DNA of 64,000 nucleotides from Scytalidium lignicola. Taxonomy: Eukaryota; Ascomycota; Leotiomycetes. A model generated the notes under the pieces. The model saw nothing but the letters and a program-made list of their open reading frames with translations, made no database searches and had not been told where the DNA came from. A program made the translations under genes and the position numbers. Location of the stretch: NCBI GenBank assembly GCA_002812745.2, contig NCSJ02000076.1, positions 1 to 64,000 on the forward strand, in the 5' to 3' direction. Positions 1-10,517 of this stretch are shown one piece after another (the stretch's first letter is position 1; every line of letters starts with the position of its first letter).

Positions 1-1194
1 ATGAATAAAAGTATCTTTCCTTTTATATTATAGTCTGACAGAAGCTACAAGACTGAGAAATTCTAAAGGTTTAAACGAAAAGTTCTGTTAGTTTTCCTCT
101 TTTATTTGTGGGGTTGAGGGAGGAGATGAGAGATGTGGGAAAGTGATCGCGTGACCGCAGGGTTGTAACCAACCCTAGTGCCGCCGATTTGAGTTAATCA
201 GCAATTATAGTTGTTCCAACTAAATTAAGCTACACGTACAGTGTACGTCCGTAACTTGACCTCTTACGGCTTGTTAAATTCTTCACACAAATAGTCAGAA
301 GTCATACAACACACTAAAATGTATCAAACCCCTTAAATTACGGTTTAAATTTAATAAGTTATTCTTTCAAGTGTAGTGTGCCCCTTACGATAATAACAAG
401 TACCGAAGAAGAACGAGTGGTTTACACTCCAGTGCTGACAAATACCCACAATAACTTGTTAGTACTTACAACCTGATATTGGTAAATTTGCTCTAGCGCA
501 AAGACCCTTATATTTGAGATTCTTCGGTAGCTTGATTTGCTTGTAATTAATATTATCCCCGCCCTAAATACTTCACACATGCAAGGGTAAAAGTGTGACT
601 TGTGTGATCTCATTTGCTCAAACTCTTGCATAACCCTTGTGATGTAGGTCTTCTATTTTATGAATATTACCCAAATGAGCTCATAAGGTCCTTGCGGTCC
701 TTGTTCAGAATCTCACGATCCTAGTCTAATCCTAGCAATAATCCCAGTTGTTATCCTTGTATGTGTGAAGTATTGGGGGGGGGGATAGTAGTAATATAAA
801 ATTCCATTTTTAAAGGTTATTTCTTATCAATCTTGTAATATATTCATTATATCTCCTTTCGAGAAGTATAGGCGTGCAGTAATTGGACCGACAATACTGA
901 AGAATCTAAAGTTTAGGAGTCACAGAGCTACAAGGATTTACCGTATATAATATCTTGAAATTCTAAATTTTTTTCTCGGGCTTCACAGCATCAATGGCTA
1001 AATACAGGGATATTTTAATAATAATAGTTTTTGTAAAAATTTAATACACTCAAGAAATCGATAAATTATGTCTAGTATTATGCAAAGATACGAGAGAAAC
1101 TGCTTTTAAAGAGAATACAGTGATGTCACTGAAATACCGTGACTTTGTATTGAGGATTTTAAATTCGCACTAGGAGAGTTTTTCCACCACCTAA
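1..1194. other. gene-free AT-rich left flank
   Basis: I see no convincing gene here. The DNA is AT-rich, with a G-run near 776-784 and only short ORFs lacking family motifs. The right end is the 3' flank of the transporter gene that ends at 1195. Confidence 0.6.
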
Positions 1195-2947
1195 TTAAGT
1201 AGCTCCACCCCCAGTAATCGCAGCCGGGTTAAGTCTGTTCCATCGCTGGAAGAATGTGATGATCACCAAAGCCACTCCCGTTGCGGCCAACCCAATGGCA
1301 AACGAGATCTTCAGCCCACGCATGTACGCCTCCAAGATTCCCGGGAGTTGTTCCGCCGAGAAGACTTTGCGCAGGTCTGACGCCCCGGTGCCCAACAGAA
1401 TTAAGGGGTTGACGTCTGGGGCGGAGTGCGTGAGAACCTTAACGAGCACGTTTACGAAGGCGGCTTGGGCGGCGGACACCATGAAGGCGCCGCCGACGGT
1501 CTGGAAGAAAAGCAAGATCGCCGTGACTTCGGCTAGATCCGCGGCTGGCGCGGTCGCTTGCACCGTGATAATGGGGATTTGCGATGCGATACCCCAGCCC
1601 ACANCCCCCGAGAATCTGGTATCCGATCCACTTACCCTCCGTGGTGCCGATGTCCAAGGTATAAATCAGTCCTGTGGCGGCCATCCCGATGGCTGTGCCG
1701 GCGACAATGAGTGGTGCCGCGACACCAGTGACGGAGATATAGGCGCCGCTGGCGAGCATGGAGATGGTGACGGACAGAATCAGAGGCAGGTTGCGCACGC
1801 CACTCATCTCCGGGCTGACATTGTCGATGCTCTGAAAGTAAATGGGGAGGTAGTAGATGTTCAGGAAATACGCGCCTGAGAAGAAGAAGGCGTACAACGA
1901 GGCTACTAGGTATACTCTCTGACCAGCCAGGCGGAATGGCACCATCGCTCTGTCCTCCTGGCACCACTCCCACGTCGCAAAGGAGCTCGAGAGCACGACG
2001 AAGCCGACTAACAGGCCTATGACTCGGGATGAATTCCAAGGGTACGTCTGCCCGCCGTAGTGCAGTGCGAGGATGTAGCTGATGACGGCACCCATAACGA
2101 GCATCGTGCCGACGGGGTCTATCTGCAGAAGTTTCTCACGGAGAGGTGCGGACTTGGGCTTGGCGGATGGCGGCGCCCTGAAGAACAGCAGGATAATGAA
2201 GGCAGAAATACCTCCGAGAGGTAGGTTAATGTAGAAACACCACCGCCAGCTAACTCTATCAGCAAACGCACCGCCGAGCAATGGTCCTACAACAGCTGCA
2301 ATACCATAACTCGTGCCAATGATTCCAGTGAACATAGGCCTATTTTTCGGTCCGGCAGAGAAAGCAATGATCGTGTATGTGCCAGAGCCAATGCCTGCCG
2401 CGCCGATACCAGCGATGGCCCGTCCCACGATGAGCGCCGTACTGGAAGGGGCAACACCGCAGATGAGAGAACCGAGTTCGAAGATGAAGATGGAGATGAG
2501 GAAGCTAATCTTCAGCGGGAAATACTTGTAGGTCTTGCCCCATGCTGATTGGAACCCACCAATAGTCATGAAAAAAGCAGAGCTGTACCAGGATACGTCC
2601 TGAAGACCATTGAATTCGTCAGTGATTTTGGGGATGGCGGTAGCGACGATTGTCAGGTCGAGAGATACCAGGAAGATACTGAGCACTAGGGCGAGAACGA
2701 TGAAGATCAGTCGTGCTCCAGTAGGGTATTCATCTGGCTCATCTGCCTTCGCATCATCTGGGTCTAGCTTTTCCAACGTTTCGCTGCCGTTCTTTGTTGT
2801 GTTATCGCCAGATTCTTCTTTAGAGGCAAGATCTTGTACTGTTGATGGAGTATGTATTGAACCCGGCTTACCCGCAGGATCAAGGAGGTCAGAAGCGTAT
2901 GCGTGCTCTGACTTCTCTCCGTCGGCGAGGGACTGTGTTGAGGTCAT
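1195..2947 (-). CDS. MFS multidrug-type transporter (DHA2, 14 TM), frame broken at N1604
   Basis: Integral membrane proton antiporter of the DHA2 (14-spanner) drug/toxin efflux family, probably in the plasma membrane. The N-terminal ~75 residues are hydrophilic and acidic. TM1 carries [12 protein letters not shown], and the antiporter motif C (GxxxGPxxGG) is present as [12 protein letters not shown]. The frame is open from the start down to N1604; beyond it the family sequence ([14 protein letters not shown]) continues in another frame to the stop at 1195. Dropping one base at N1604 gives a continuous protein of about 583 residues with no intron, so the break looks like an assembly artefact beside a C-run. 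I chose the ATG at 2947 (context ATCATGA) over the weaker one at 2968. Substrate unknown. No biosynthetic genes lie beside it. Confidence 0.85.
1604..1604. other. ambiguous base causing apparent frameshift
   Basis: N next to a run of five C. On the minus strand the two conserved halves of the transporter join only if this position is not a real base. Ten other Ns in the window (3562, 8522, 13869, 33712, 33800, 34470, 34498, 40006, 49757-49758) or so, plus 51295, mostly sit beside T, A or C homopolymers, which points to homopolymer length errors. Confidence 0.7.
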
Positions 2948-3571
2948 GATGTTGACCTTTTCTATCATCTAGCTTTGGTAAAATAAATGTTTGAAACAGC
3001 GCAGTTGCCTTTTTCTTAGCGAAGTCCGCGCAAAAACTCCAAGGATGCACCTCTAGGCCTCGTGGGGCTTTTGTAAGAAGAGCAATAGAAGAACAATAGA
3101 AGAACAATAGAAGAACAATAGAAGAACAATGGCCAAGCTGATGTGAGTAACAACGATAGCAATTGCAAGTAGCAAGCCATGGTGAGAAATAGTGGAAAAC
3201 AATATATGTCAACCAAACTATGGCTTATGGCATCCGACGGCCCGAGCAGATTGTGAACCTTTATCCCGGAGCCACATTATTACAGTCCTTATTTGACTTT
3301 GTCATCTGGCTTTATCAGCCAGGATACATGAACCCTAGTTCGACATAATTAGAGTTACGTGTACTTCGTCAGCAGTAGTGAATTTTAATGTTTTGCTTTT
3401 GGATAACGTCAGCCATTTTCGATGCCGGCAGTTTTGCTGCGGCCGAGGCCGGTCACGTTACACGTATCGGAAACCAATTCCTCCAATTTCCATCGTCCCA
3501 ACCTATCTTCTATCTAGTTGGCGTCCCGTTTTCATATAGACAGCGCTTACAGATAGTAATANTTTTTCACC
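2948..3571. other. upstream region of the DHA2 transporter
   Basis: Intergenic space between the transporter (reading left) and the FMP52-like pseudogene (reading right). It holds an 11-bp tandem repeat (separate entry) and otherwise nothing I recognise. An N beside a T-run lies at 3562, ten bases before the pseudogene start codon. Confidence 0.5.
3083..3130. repeat. 11-bp tandem repeat, four copies
   Basis: Four exact copies of CAATAGAAGAA (3083-3093, 3094-3104, 3105-3115, 3116-3126) followed by a partial fifth, about 140-180 bp upstream of the transporter start codon. It may vary in copy number between strains. Confidence 0.9.
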
Positions 3572-4333
3572 ATGACGACGGCAGCAGTGTTTGGTTGTAC
3601 AGGAGCAGTGGACTCCCAGATCCTCGCAACACCTCTCGCCATAGACGCATTCTCACACGTGAAGACCATATCAAGAAGACCCCCCAACCCTCAGTCTCCC
3701 AAGCTCGAAGCCATAGAGGAAGGCGACACCTCAAAATGGGGTGACATGATCTCATATTCATCTCCCAAGCCGTCTGTTCTCTTCAACGCAGTCGGCACCA
3801 CAAGAGCGATAGCCGGCTCAACCTAGAATCAGTGGAAGATTGACCATAACTTGTGCGTAGAGAACTCCAGAGCAGCCAAGGCGGCGAGAGTGAAAACGTA
3901 CGTGTTTATCTCTAGTGGAGGGACCCGAGGTTTTCTCTCCATCCATGTACGCTGCTCGAGGATGAAGGTTGGCGTGGAGGACACCATCAAGGAGCTCGGT
4001 TTCGACCATGCTATTATCCCGAGGCAGGGTTTGACCATCGGAAGGGAGAAGGCCAAAGCTCCGTTCTTCATGGAGAACATCGTAGAAAGCCTCAGCAAGA
4101 TTGGACAGAGCATCCAGGACAAGATTGGTATGACGAACCCGATCAATGCTTACTTAAATATTTTTTGAGTGTCGAGTACTAACGTGTTACATGCAGGTCA
4201 GGATCAAACGGTCATTGGAAGGGCAGCTGTAGCAGCTGTTCGTATGGCTGAAGAGGGAAAAGCACCATCGAAATACTGGGTTTTGGAACAAGCTGGTATC
4301 GTCAGGCTTGGTAGAGATGAGTGGAAGGAGTAA
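3572..4333 (+). pseudogene. FMP52-like NAD(P)-binding protein, disabled
   Basis: Full-length match in layout to the FMP52 family (mitochondrial NAD(P)-binding Rossmann protein, about 230 residues). Exon 1 is 3572-4127 and exon 2 is 4197-4333, separated by a clean intron (GTATGA...TACTAAC...CAG) that still splices in phase. An in-frame TAG at 3824-3826 interrupts exon 1 after 84 codons, and the same frame continues with family sequence on both sides. The dinucleotide-binding loop reads GCTGAVD, so the third glycine of GxxGxxG is Asp. The stop and the Gly-to-Asp change are both explicable by C:G to T:A changes. Full length and intact splice sites suggest recent decay. A functional paralogue presumably exists elsewhere in the genome. 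Readthrough or a sequencing error at the TAG remain possible. Confidence 0.8.
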
Positions 4334-4832
4334 TGCGCCATCGATGAGCTAGATTTGCGGGCGGGCACTGCTGCTACGTATATTCGCGTGGCAGTCGTAC
4401 GGTATGTTCGGCAGATTGGGAAAGCTGGACAGAACCGCGCTTTACACACCTTTACTCTGACTACGTTCATCTTTCGACCATCTATTATGATAAAGATATC
4501 TGCATAAACAGTTTTGTGTTATTATTTTTTTGCGTTTTATATTATAACTCCCGGACGAATGGAGAATGGGAATGCATTTATGGATGGGTGTGGTTATAGC
4601 GTTTTGGCTATAGGAATAGCATGTCCATTGAGATGGTTTTCTCTCTACCTCATCTATTATTTCTGGTGAAATGTTAGTAAGTACATGATGCCCATTCGCT
4701 GTAAGTTCACATGGAATGGTAAGAGACAAAAGGAGAAAGACATATTGAGTGTGAGTTTGTAGTATAAATCACTAGTTATATTACATGCCGTCTGCGGCCT
4801 AAAGATTAGCAGTAGCTCTGAAATTATATATT
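4334..4832. other. intergenic, no gene seen
   Basis: AT-rich spacer between the FMP52-like pseudogene and the convergent bZIP gene. Short minus-strand ORFs here have no family features. Confidence 0.5.
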
Positions 4833-6079
4833 TTAGCTACATAGTCCCATATCTACTGTGTCCTCCCCTCTAATACTGCGCCACCATTCACTTTGCCGTA
4901 CAAGTTCTCCATCCCCACCACCTAGCAAGGCCCAATACTTCTTCAAAAACCACTCCTTCGCCTCCCAACTGCGAACGTCCCACGGCGTGCCTGTCGAAGC
5001 ATATCCAGTGGAGTTTCCTCGATCCCTCTTTCCAATGCCTGCACCTCCCCAACATACTAAGCCAGTAAGCACATCGTTAAAGAACTCATCCTCATCGATC
5101 TTATCCTGATGAGTGATGAGATTTTTTCGTAGTGTCGGAAAGGGTAGAATATCTATGTATGGATGATGTCTGGTGGTGATTTGTTCGCTACTCGGCCTCA
5201 AGTCCGGCTTCAGTGTCTTGAATATTTTTTGCACTGTGGAGATCGTGTTTGCTTTGGCCATATCGTTGGCCGCGCTCGCGCTAGAGCGAAAGAATGGTGA
5301 GAGGGATTGGTCAGCGCAGAGCATCTCCTCGGTAACGCCAACGTACATTCCAAGATTATACAATGCAGCTGTAATGCAAACCGTTTCGATGCGAAGGTTG
5401 TTGGCATATGGATCTGGTGTAGTTGTATTTGGTCCAAGGCTGAGTATCCTGACCTTGCCAGAACTAAATGGGTCTGGGCCTTGTGTCTGTATCTGGAGGT
5501 GTGGCTTGGAGCAACCGCAATCGATGGTAGTAGTGCAGTGTGGATCAATGCAGCTATTAAGTTTATCACGAATGAGAAGGGAAGGGTCAAAATGCGTTGT
5601 GGAATCCCACGCGCCCAGTGTTGATGGAGGGTCATTTGGCCATGGAATAAGGTGTTGACAGCCACTTAAGGTCGCCACAGACGAACTGGAGTTAGATATG
5701 TCCGATGTATTAGAACGTGGGAGGCTCCTTGATAAAGAAAGCATTGTGGCCGTCTCAGATGGGCTTGTGCCCGCAGCTGGTGTTCTTTCAGTAGCAGTGC
5801 TCTCCGCAACAGATGCGGCAAGTGCTTCGAGACGATCCAGGCGCTCACGAAGCTTTTCTCCTGGACGAACAATTAGTATATGTATTCCTAGAAGTTCATA
5901 TGCCTATGATCTGCGGGTTTGTGATATTCCGATGCTAGAGAAGACCTGCACTCACGGTACTTTCTTTGTGCTTGAATGTTCTGCTGTCGTCTCCTCTCTG
6001 GATCGCGGCGAACGGGCTTCTGTTTCTCCTTTACCACTTCGCTCCGTCGTATTACCTCTCGAGTCTGTGATGACATCAT
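4833..6079 (-). CDS. fungal bZIP transcription factor with DUF3425-type C-terminus
   Basis: Predicted nuclear DNA-binding regulator of 383 residues. Exon 1 is 6079-5956 and exon 2 is 5860-4833; the 95-bp intron (GTGAGT...ACTAAT...CAG) splits the basic region. The spliced segment reads RRRQQNIQAQRKYRE then KLRERLDRLEALAASV, i.e. a bZIP basic region followed by a short leucine zipper (residues about 25-60). The middle is Ser/Thr-rich. The C-terminal ~200 residues resemble the DUF3425 domain that accompanies this bZIP class, with a conserved Cys-Trp-Gly segment and a W-rich end. Target genes unknown; the neighbours are a pseudogene and an SDR, so no pathway follows from context. Confidence 0.85.
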
Positions 6080-6820
6080 GCATATAATTTAATCAGTGAG
6101 GCAATTCCAATGGATAACGTGGGTTGCGCTACATTGCGCAACAACTAGGCGATAAAATGAGCAGAAGTGTTAGGAAATGCGAAAGAGCGTGCGACGAAGC
6201 TGCGTGCAAGTGGCTGATGTCAGCCCCATGTAGGACAGGCTGAATCCTTAGAGGCACCTAAACCCCTCTATACCCACCCACGCCACCTTACTAAATGGCA
6301 TTTAACAGACATACTCACGATACCGGAGTAACAAAAGGCTTCAAAGCTAGCTGTATTGTCCTATAAGCACATTAACTATCAGAGGGCATTTTATAAAGAT
6401 TACAATTACTTAATTAAATCAGGAAATTATAAAACTATTATAGATAGATTTAAATTTTTTTAGAATTTAAATAGTTATTTCATCATATAAGAGATATATT
6501 CCTTTGTTTAAATAGAAATTGTATGGCAATTTATATAGTTCAGCTATCTCGCGAAAGGTGACGAGATTTTTTGAGGTGATGAGATAAATGGGTGGTCGGC
6601 AAGCTATGAGGAATCTCCTGGACAAGCAAACACAACTTGGCACCTATATAACAACCTTGCTGCAAATATCAGAATCAATAGAGAGAATGAAGATGTTCAT
6701 AATTTGCTGGCCCTCCCTTTTATTAAATGAAGGTTTCATTTTTAAATGTACTTGACCCAGGTACTTCCCATAAAGTTTTATCTTGGAGACTAGGAGAGTT
6801 TCCGATCTGTCATGCCTTGC
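6080..6820. other. intergenic holding a transposon relic
   Basis: Promoter side of the bZIP gene, then very AT-rich DNA that includes a decayed end of the pogo-like element (separate entry, about 6420-6590). Confidence 0.7.
6420..6592 (+). mobile_element. RIP-decayed end of the pogo-like element
   Basis: Matches the reverse complement of 33210-33380 in the intact-ended element, including GCGAAAGGTGACGAGA of the inverted repeat at 6550-6565. The differences are dominated by G-to-A and C-to-T: for example TATGGATGG became TATAGATAG and GTTCGAG became ATTTAAA. The outermost part of the inverted repeat (the CACCAACTAT end) is lost just after 6590. No coding capacity remains. Confidence 0.8.
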
Positions 6821-7899
6821 TCATTTGAACTGAGCTGCGCCAATCTCCCCTACAATATCTAGCAGCAACTTTCCACCACTTACAATCTCCTCCTTTCTCC
6901 TGACCAACTCATCAACATCCCAATTTGCTGAAACATATCTCTGATTGAGAAACTTTGCCTCCTCGGTAGTGAGCCAAAGGGCAAAACCACCAACTAACTC
7001 GGGGGTATCTTTCGCTTGGGGAATTAACCATTTAGATTCATTAACGAGGTCTGTATGGACAGTTCCAGGGTGGATAGAGATAGCCGTCACGTTAGGATTT
7101 TCAGTGGCGATGAAGCGAGATAGTTGTTGCTGGACAAGCTTGCTGAGACTGTAACTAGCGTGGCTAGGAAGGACTGCTAGCCCCATTGCGGAGGAGACTG
7201 TAATTATATGCGCAGGCTTTGAGGAATCAATAAGTCGGAGAAATCCCTGGGTCATAAGAAGGGTGCCTTTAACGTTAATTTCCTATGCCAAAACGTTAGC
7301 TACTACACAGACTCATTTTGCCTTTGTTTTTTTAATAAAAAGAAATGTAATGATTTTATATTTCGTACAAAATCTTTCCAAAAAGTATTCATATCGACAT
7401 CTTTAATAGATCCACTACTCGTAGTGCCAGCGTTGTTCACAAGAACATCTGCATTCCCGAAGGTTTTCTTCACAGCGTCAAAGACAAGGGTAACAGATTT
7501 TTCGTTGCTAACGTCTGCTGCAACCGAGACAACTTGAATACCTGGATATAGTATTTTCGTTTCCGTCTCAACCTCTTGGAGCGCTGCCTTATTTCGTGCC
7601 ACGAGGACCAGGCCATCGGCGCCAGCTTTGGCAAATGCAGCTACGAATCCCTATATATATGAGCATCTTGTAAGCATATAGTGTTCAGATAAGTACTGAG
7701 ACGCTCTAGTGACTTTTACCTTATATCCAATACCTTTGCTTGCACCGGTAATAATGACGACCTTCCCGCTTTGTGAAAGTGAAGACTTGGATGGATCAAT
7801 TGAGGAATAGACATTTCGGTGCGTGACTCGAGTAAAAGCTTGAGAATTAACAACGTAATCGTCAGGGAGAGTAGCAAAAATTTCTTCTAGTGAAGCCAT
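6821..7899 (-). CDS. short-chain dehydrogenase/reductase (classical SDR)
   Basis: NAD(P)H-dependent oxidoreductase of 307 residues, probably cytosolic (no signal peptide). Exons: 7899-7720, 7650-7369, 7282-6821, with introns of 69 and 86 bp. Rossmann cofactor motif TGASKGIG at residues 51-58, NNAG at 132-135, catalytic Ser at about 184-185, and YSLSK with Tyr198 and Lys202. The ~45-residue N-terminal extension before the Rossmann fold is common in fungal SDRs. The end of exon 1 (GIGYK) joins GFVAAFAKAGA across the junction, restoring family sequence. Substrate unknown. It stands alone between two regulators, which gives no clear pathway. Confidence 0.88.
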
Positions 7900-8646
7900 A
7901 TTAAGTAAAGATGTTTAATCTATTAGATCTGTTTAATCGGATTATAGTAGCTAAAGTCTGTAGAATTTCTTTTACCCCCGGGAGACACCTTTTATATATA
8001 CCATTCGTTTACATGAAACATGCTTAGTCATAGTAGAGTTGACTATGTTCATAAGAATGAGATCCTACAGTCAAATTCCAAGAACACGTCACTACAGGTG
8101 GAGCGCTTTTTTATAAGTTGCGGTCTTGCGGCATTGCGGGAGTGGAAGCCAGATCCACATCCGCATCCGCTAACTTTACGTATTAAATTCCCACAATTTT
8201 GCTCCTTTGTGAATGAGCCAGAAGAGGAGAGGCTCAGGGATCAAAGAGATATATTTGTTTGTAGATGCAGTTTTATTGTCGGTTCACCTGTAGCACGTAG
8301 TACGGTACGTAATATACGTAATATACTGTTGTGCTATTCCATGGTTGTTGTACGATTAGGGGGTGGGAGAGCGAAGCTGTAGGAGCTTCGCTCGCTCCCA
8401 CCACCTAATCGGGACTAGTTTACAAGGGCACGTGAATATCACGTGTACGTAACTACTATTCTATTAACATTTATATTTCCCAATGAGTTTAATTAAATAG
8501 TATAATTCTAGATTTTGACGANTTTTTTTTATTCTCATAAGCATTAAAATTCCAGACATTATTCTCTAAATACATTGCTGAGATTTATTTCTAGATCCAA
8601 GGAATATTACTACTTATAGTAAATGTGAAGAACTGAGATGTCATTC
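7900..8646. other. intergenic with GC-rich hairpin
   Basis: Space between the SDR start and the 3' end of the Zn2Cys6 gene. It contains the inverted repeat at 8354-8410 (separate entry) and an N beside a T-run at 8522. I do not credit the open frame at 8020-8382: it has no motifs and runs into the hairpin. Confidence 0.5.
8354..8410. repeat. 57-bp inverted repeat (hairpin, possible MITE remnant)
   Basis: GATTAGGGGGTGGGAG starts the left arm and its near-complement CTCCCACCACCTAATC ends the right arm. The arms are about 26 bp around a loop of about 4 bases (TGTAG region). The sequence differs from the pogo-like inverted repeat in this window, so it would be another family. No certain target-site duplication is visible. 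Confidence 0.7.
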
Positions 8647-10517
8647 TCATGAAACGCTCTTTATTCCGTAATAACTGAATTCTTGTGCACGTAGTATGTC
8701 CAAATAAGAGCCTGTAAGACAAGTTAGGAAAAAAAACAACATTGGAAGTAGAGATACTGACTCGCAAGTCTCCATTTTTTGCTCATCTTAAACAAACCTT
8801 TTTTCATTTCCTCTAGTCGTTCAAAATTCTTACCCGGTTCATAACTCGTTCCAAAAATTAATGCTGCTGAACGATACAGGAGATGCAAAATGAACGGAGA
8901 AATAATTTTAGACATGTCGTCTTCATAGGAGATTGCAGCTTTTGCTAAAGTACTTCCATATTCTATTATTTCCCCTACTAAATCTTCGATGTTGTCGTCT
9001 TGTCTCAGTGTGGGATCTACCTGTGTAATATATAAACAATGCAGTGTATAAAGTGACCTGCCGATAGATATTAGAATTATATATTATATATTTCTTACCA
9101 TAACCTTACATGTAGCATAATGCGTTCGTAGGGCAAAGTGGCAAATTCCTTAACCTTCCTTCAACATCAATGAGCCACATCAGGGAACGGATGGTGCGGC
9201 AAAGTTGTCGAGCTTCTTCAATACAGGAAGGCTGATTTGGATCATGATTGGAGGAGTGCTCGAGTGTCAATCCTAGAAGATAGGTTGCTTGAGCCAGTCT
9301 TGCAAACCTCCCGGTGTATAGAGTTGATGAAGATGATAGTGGAAATGTCTGCGGAGGAAATTTTCCCTGAAAAGAAAGATAATTAGTTCAATTAATAGAG
9401 ACATCGATATCACAGGTTACAAACCCCTTCATCCCATACATTATCGTCAACCGGAAGAGTATCAGAGGCTTGCGGATTCGGGGTGGCTAATGATCGAGTT
9501 ATATTGCCAAGTGTCACGTACCTGATTTTTAATTAGTGGTTACTATTAGAGCTAGATTGGCAGGATGGCCAGACCTGTCCAGAATTAGTATTGCCCACCA
9601 TGCTCTTTTCATTTCTTCAGCTTCAAGCCAGCCACTGGTGTGCTGGAAAGATAGTAAGGCAATTTTATCGAGGCCCATGCTTATTCCATATCTGGCGCAA
9701 GTACCAATGGTTAGGTATGCCGAAGGGTATAATGCATGACCCACTTCGTAGAGGCAAATGAGAATTCCAGCTTGAAGTGCTTGTAGGGTGAGCACGCCCT
9801 GCATCTCCAACTCTAAAAAATATCTCTTGACGGCTGAGTACGCCACAGTCCTCGGACTCTGGTGCTCATCTTGTGGTTTCCATGTAGAGATCTTGATGGA
9901 AAGGCATAGTAGGGCAACATCTGCACGGGGTGAAGTCAGAGGGTTGAGAAGATGTTTGAAGAAACGCCGTCTAGAAATGATTGGCCACCAAAAATGAATC
10001 GAGTCAAAGAATTCTGCAGCATATTCATGCATTGTGTTTACATCTCCTATTATGTTTTTGACATACGATGGGATTGGTAGTTGTGGTCTAGGTATTTCTA
10101 ACTCATCCTGCTGGAAGACATTAGAATCCAGGAAATAGACGGCCGGAAAAGATACTTGGTCAATGGCGGGATGGCCTTCCACCGGTCGTTGGCTATCTGC
10201 AAATCTAAGGCTGACAGTGTCAGTGGTTTGACTACGGGCCGTGTTGCGCCGCTGAAAACGGTGAAATGTGTCCGTCTTTCGACGATCCGAATCTTTGTAC
10301 GCACACCTTCTTTCTTTCCTGATACTCGAGAATCTCAGCATAGTCTAGCTTCGATGCTGAGAAGTAATAAGACAAACCTCACACAGAGTGTGCATGCCGG
10401 AAGCAACCGGTCACACTTCCTCTTGGCCAGCTTACAGGCGGTGCAAGCATACTTGGCAGTGAGACCACTAGTTAAATCCTGCCTTGGGGACCGGCTGTGC
10501 TCTTCTAAACGCGACAT
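8647..10517 (-). CDS. Zn(II)2Cys6 transcription factor with fungal MHR domain
   Basis: Predicted nuclear regulator of 532 residues from six exons: 10517-10378, 10318-9575, 9521-9425, 9366-9110, 9057-8762, 8711-8647. The exon lengths sum to 1599 nt. The first intron falls inside the zinc cluster; after splicing the cysteines fit C-x2-C-x6-C-x6-C-x2-C-x6-C (CTAC...CDRLLPAC...CVRKERRC). The middle homology region includes the usual FFDSIHFWWPIISR, a WWAILILDR end before intron 2 that splices to YVTLGN, and a C-terminal W-R-L-A-S-S-Y-L segment completed by the last small exon. The last two introns are less certain than the others. A MITE (10716-10802) lies about 200 bp upstream of the start codon. 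Targets unknown. Confidence 0.85.

Noticed and set aside
8020..8382. Plus-strand open frame of about 120 codons
   Set aside because: It runs into the GC-rich hairpin, has no family features, and its composition matches the surrounding spacer.
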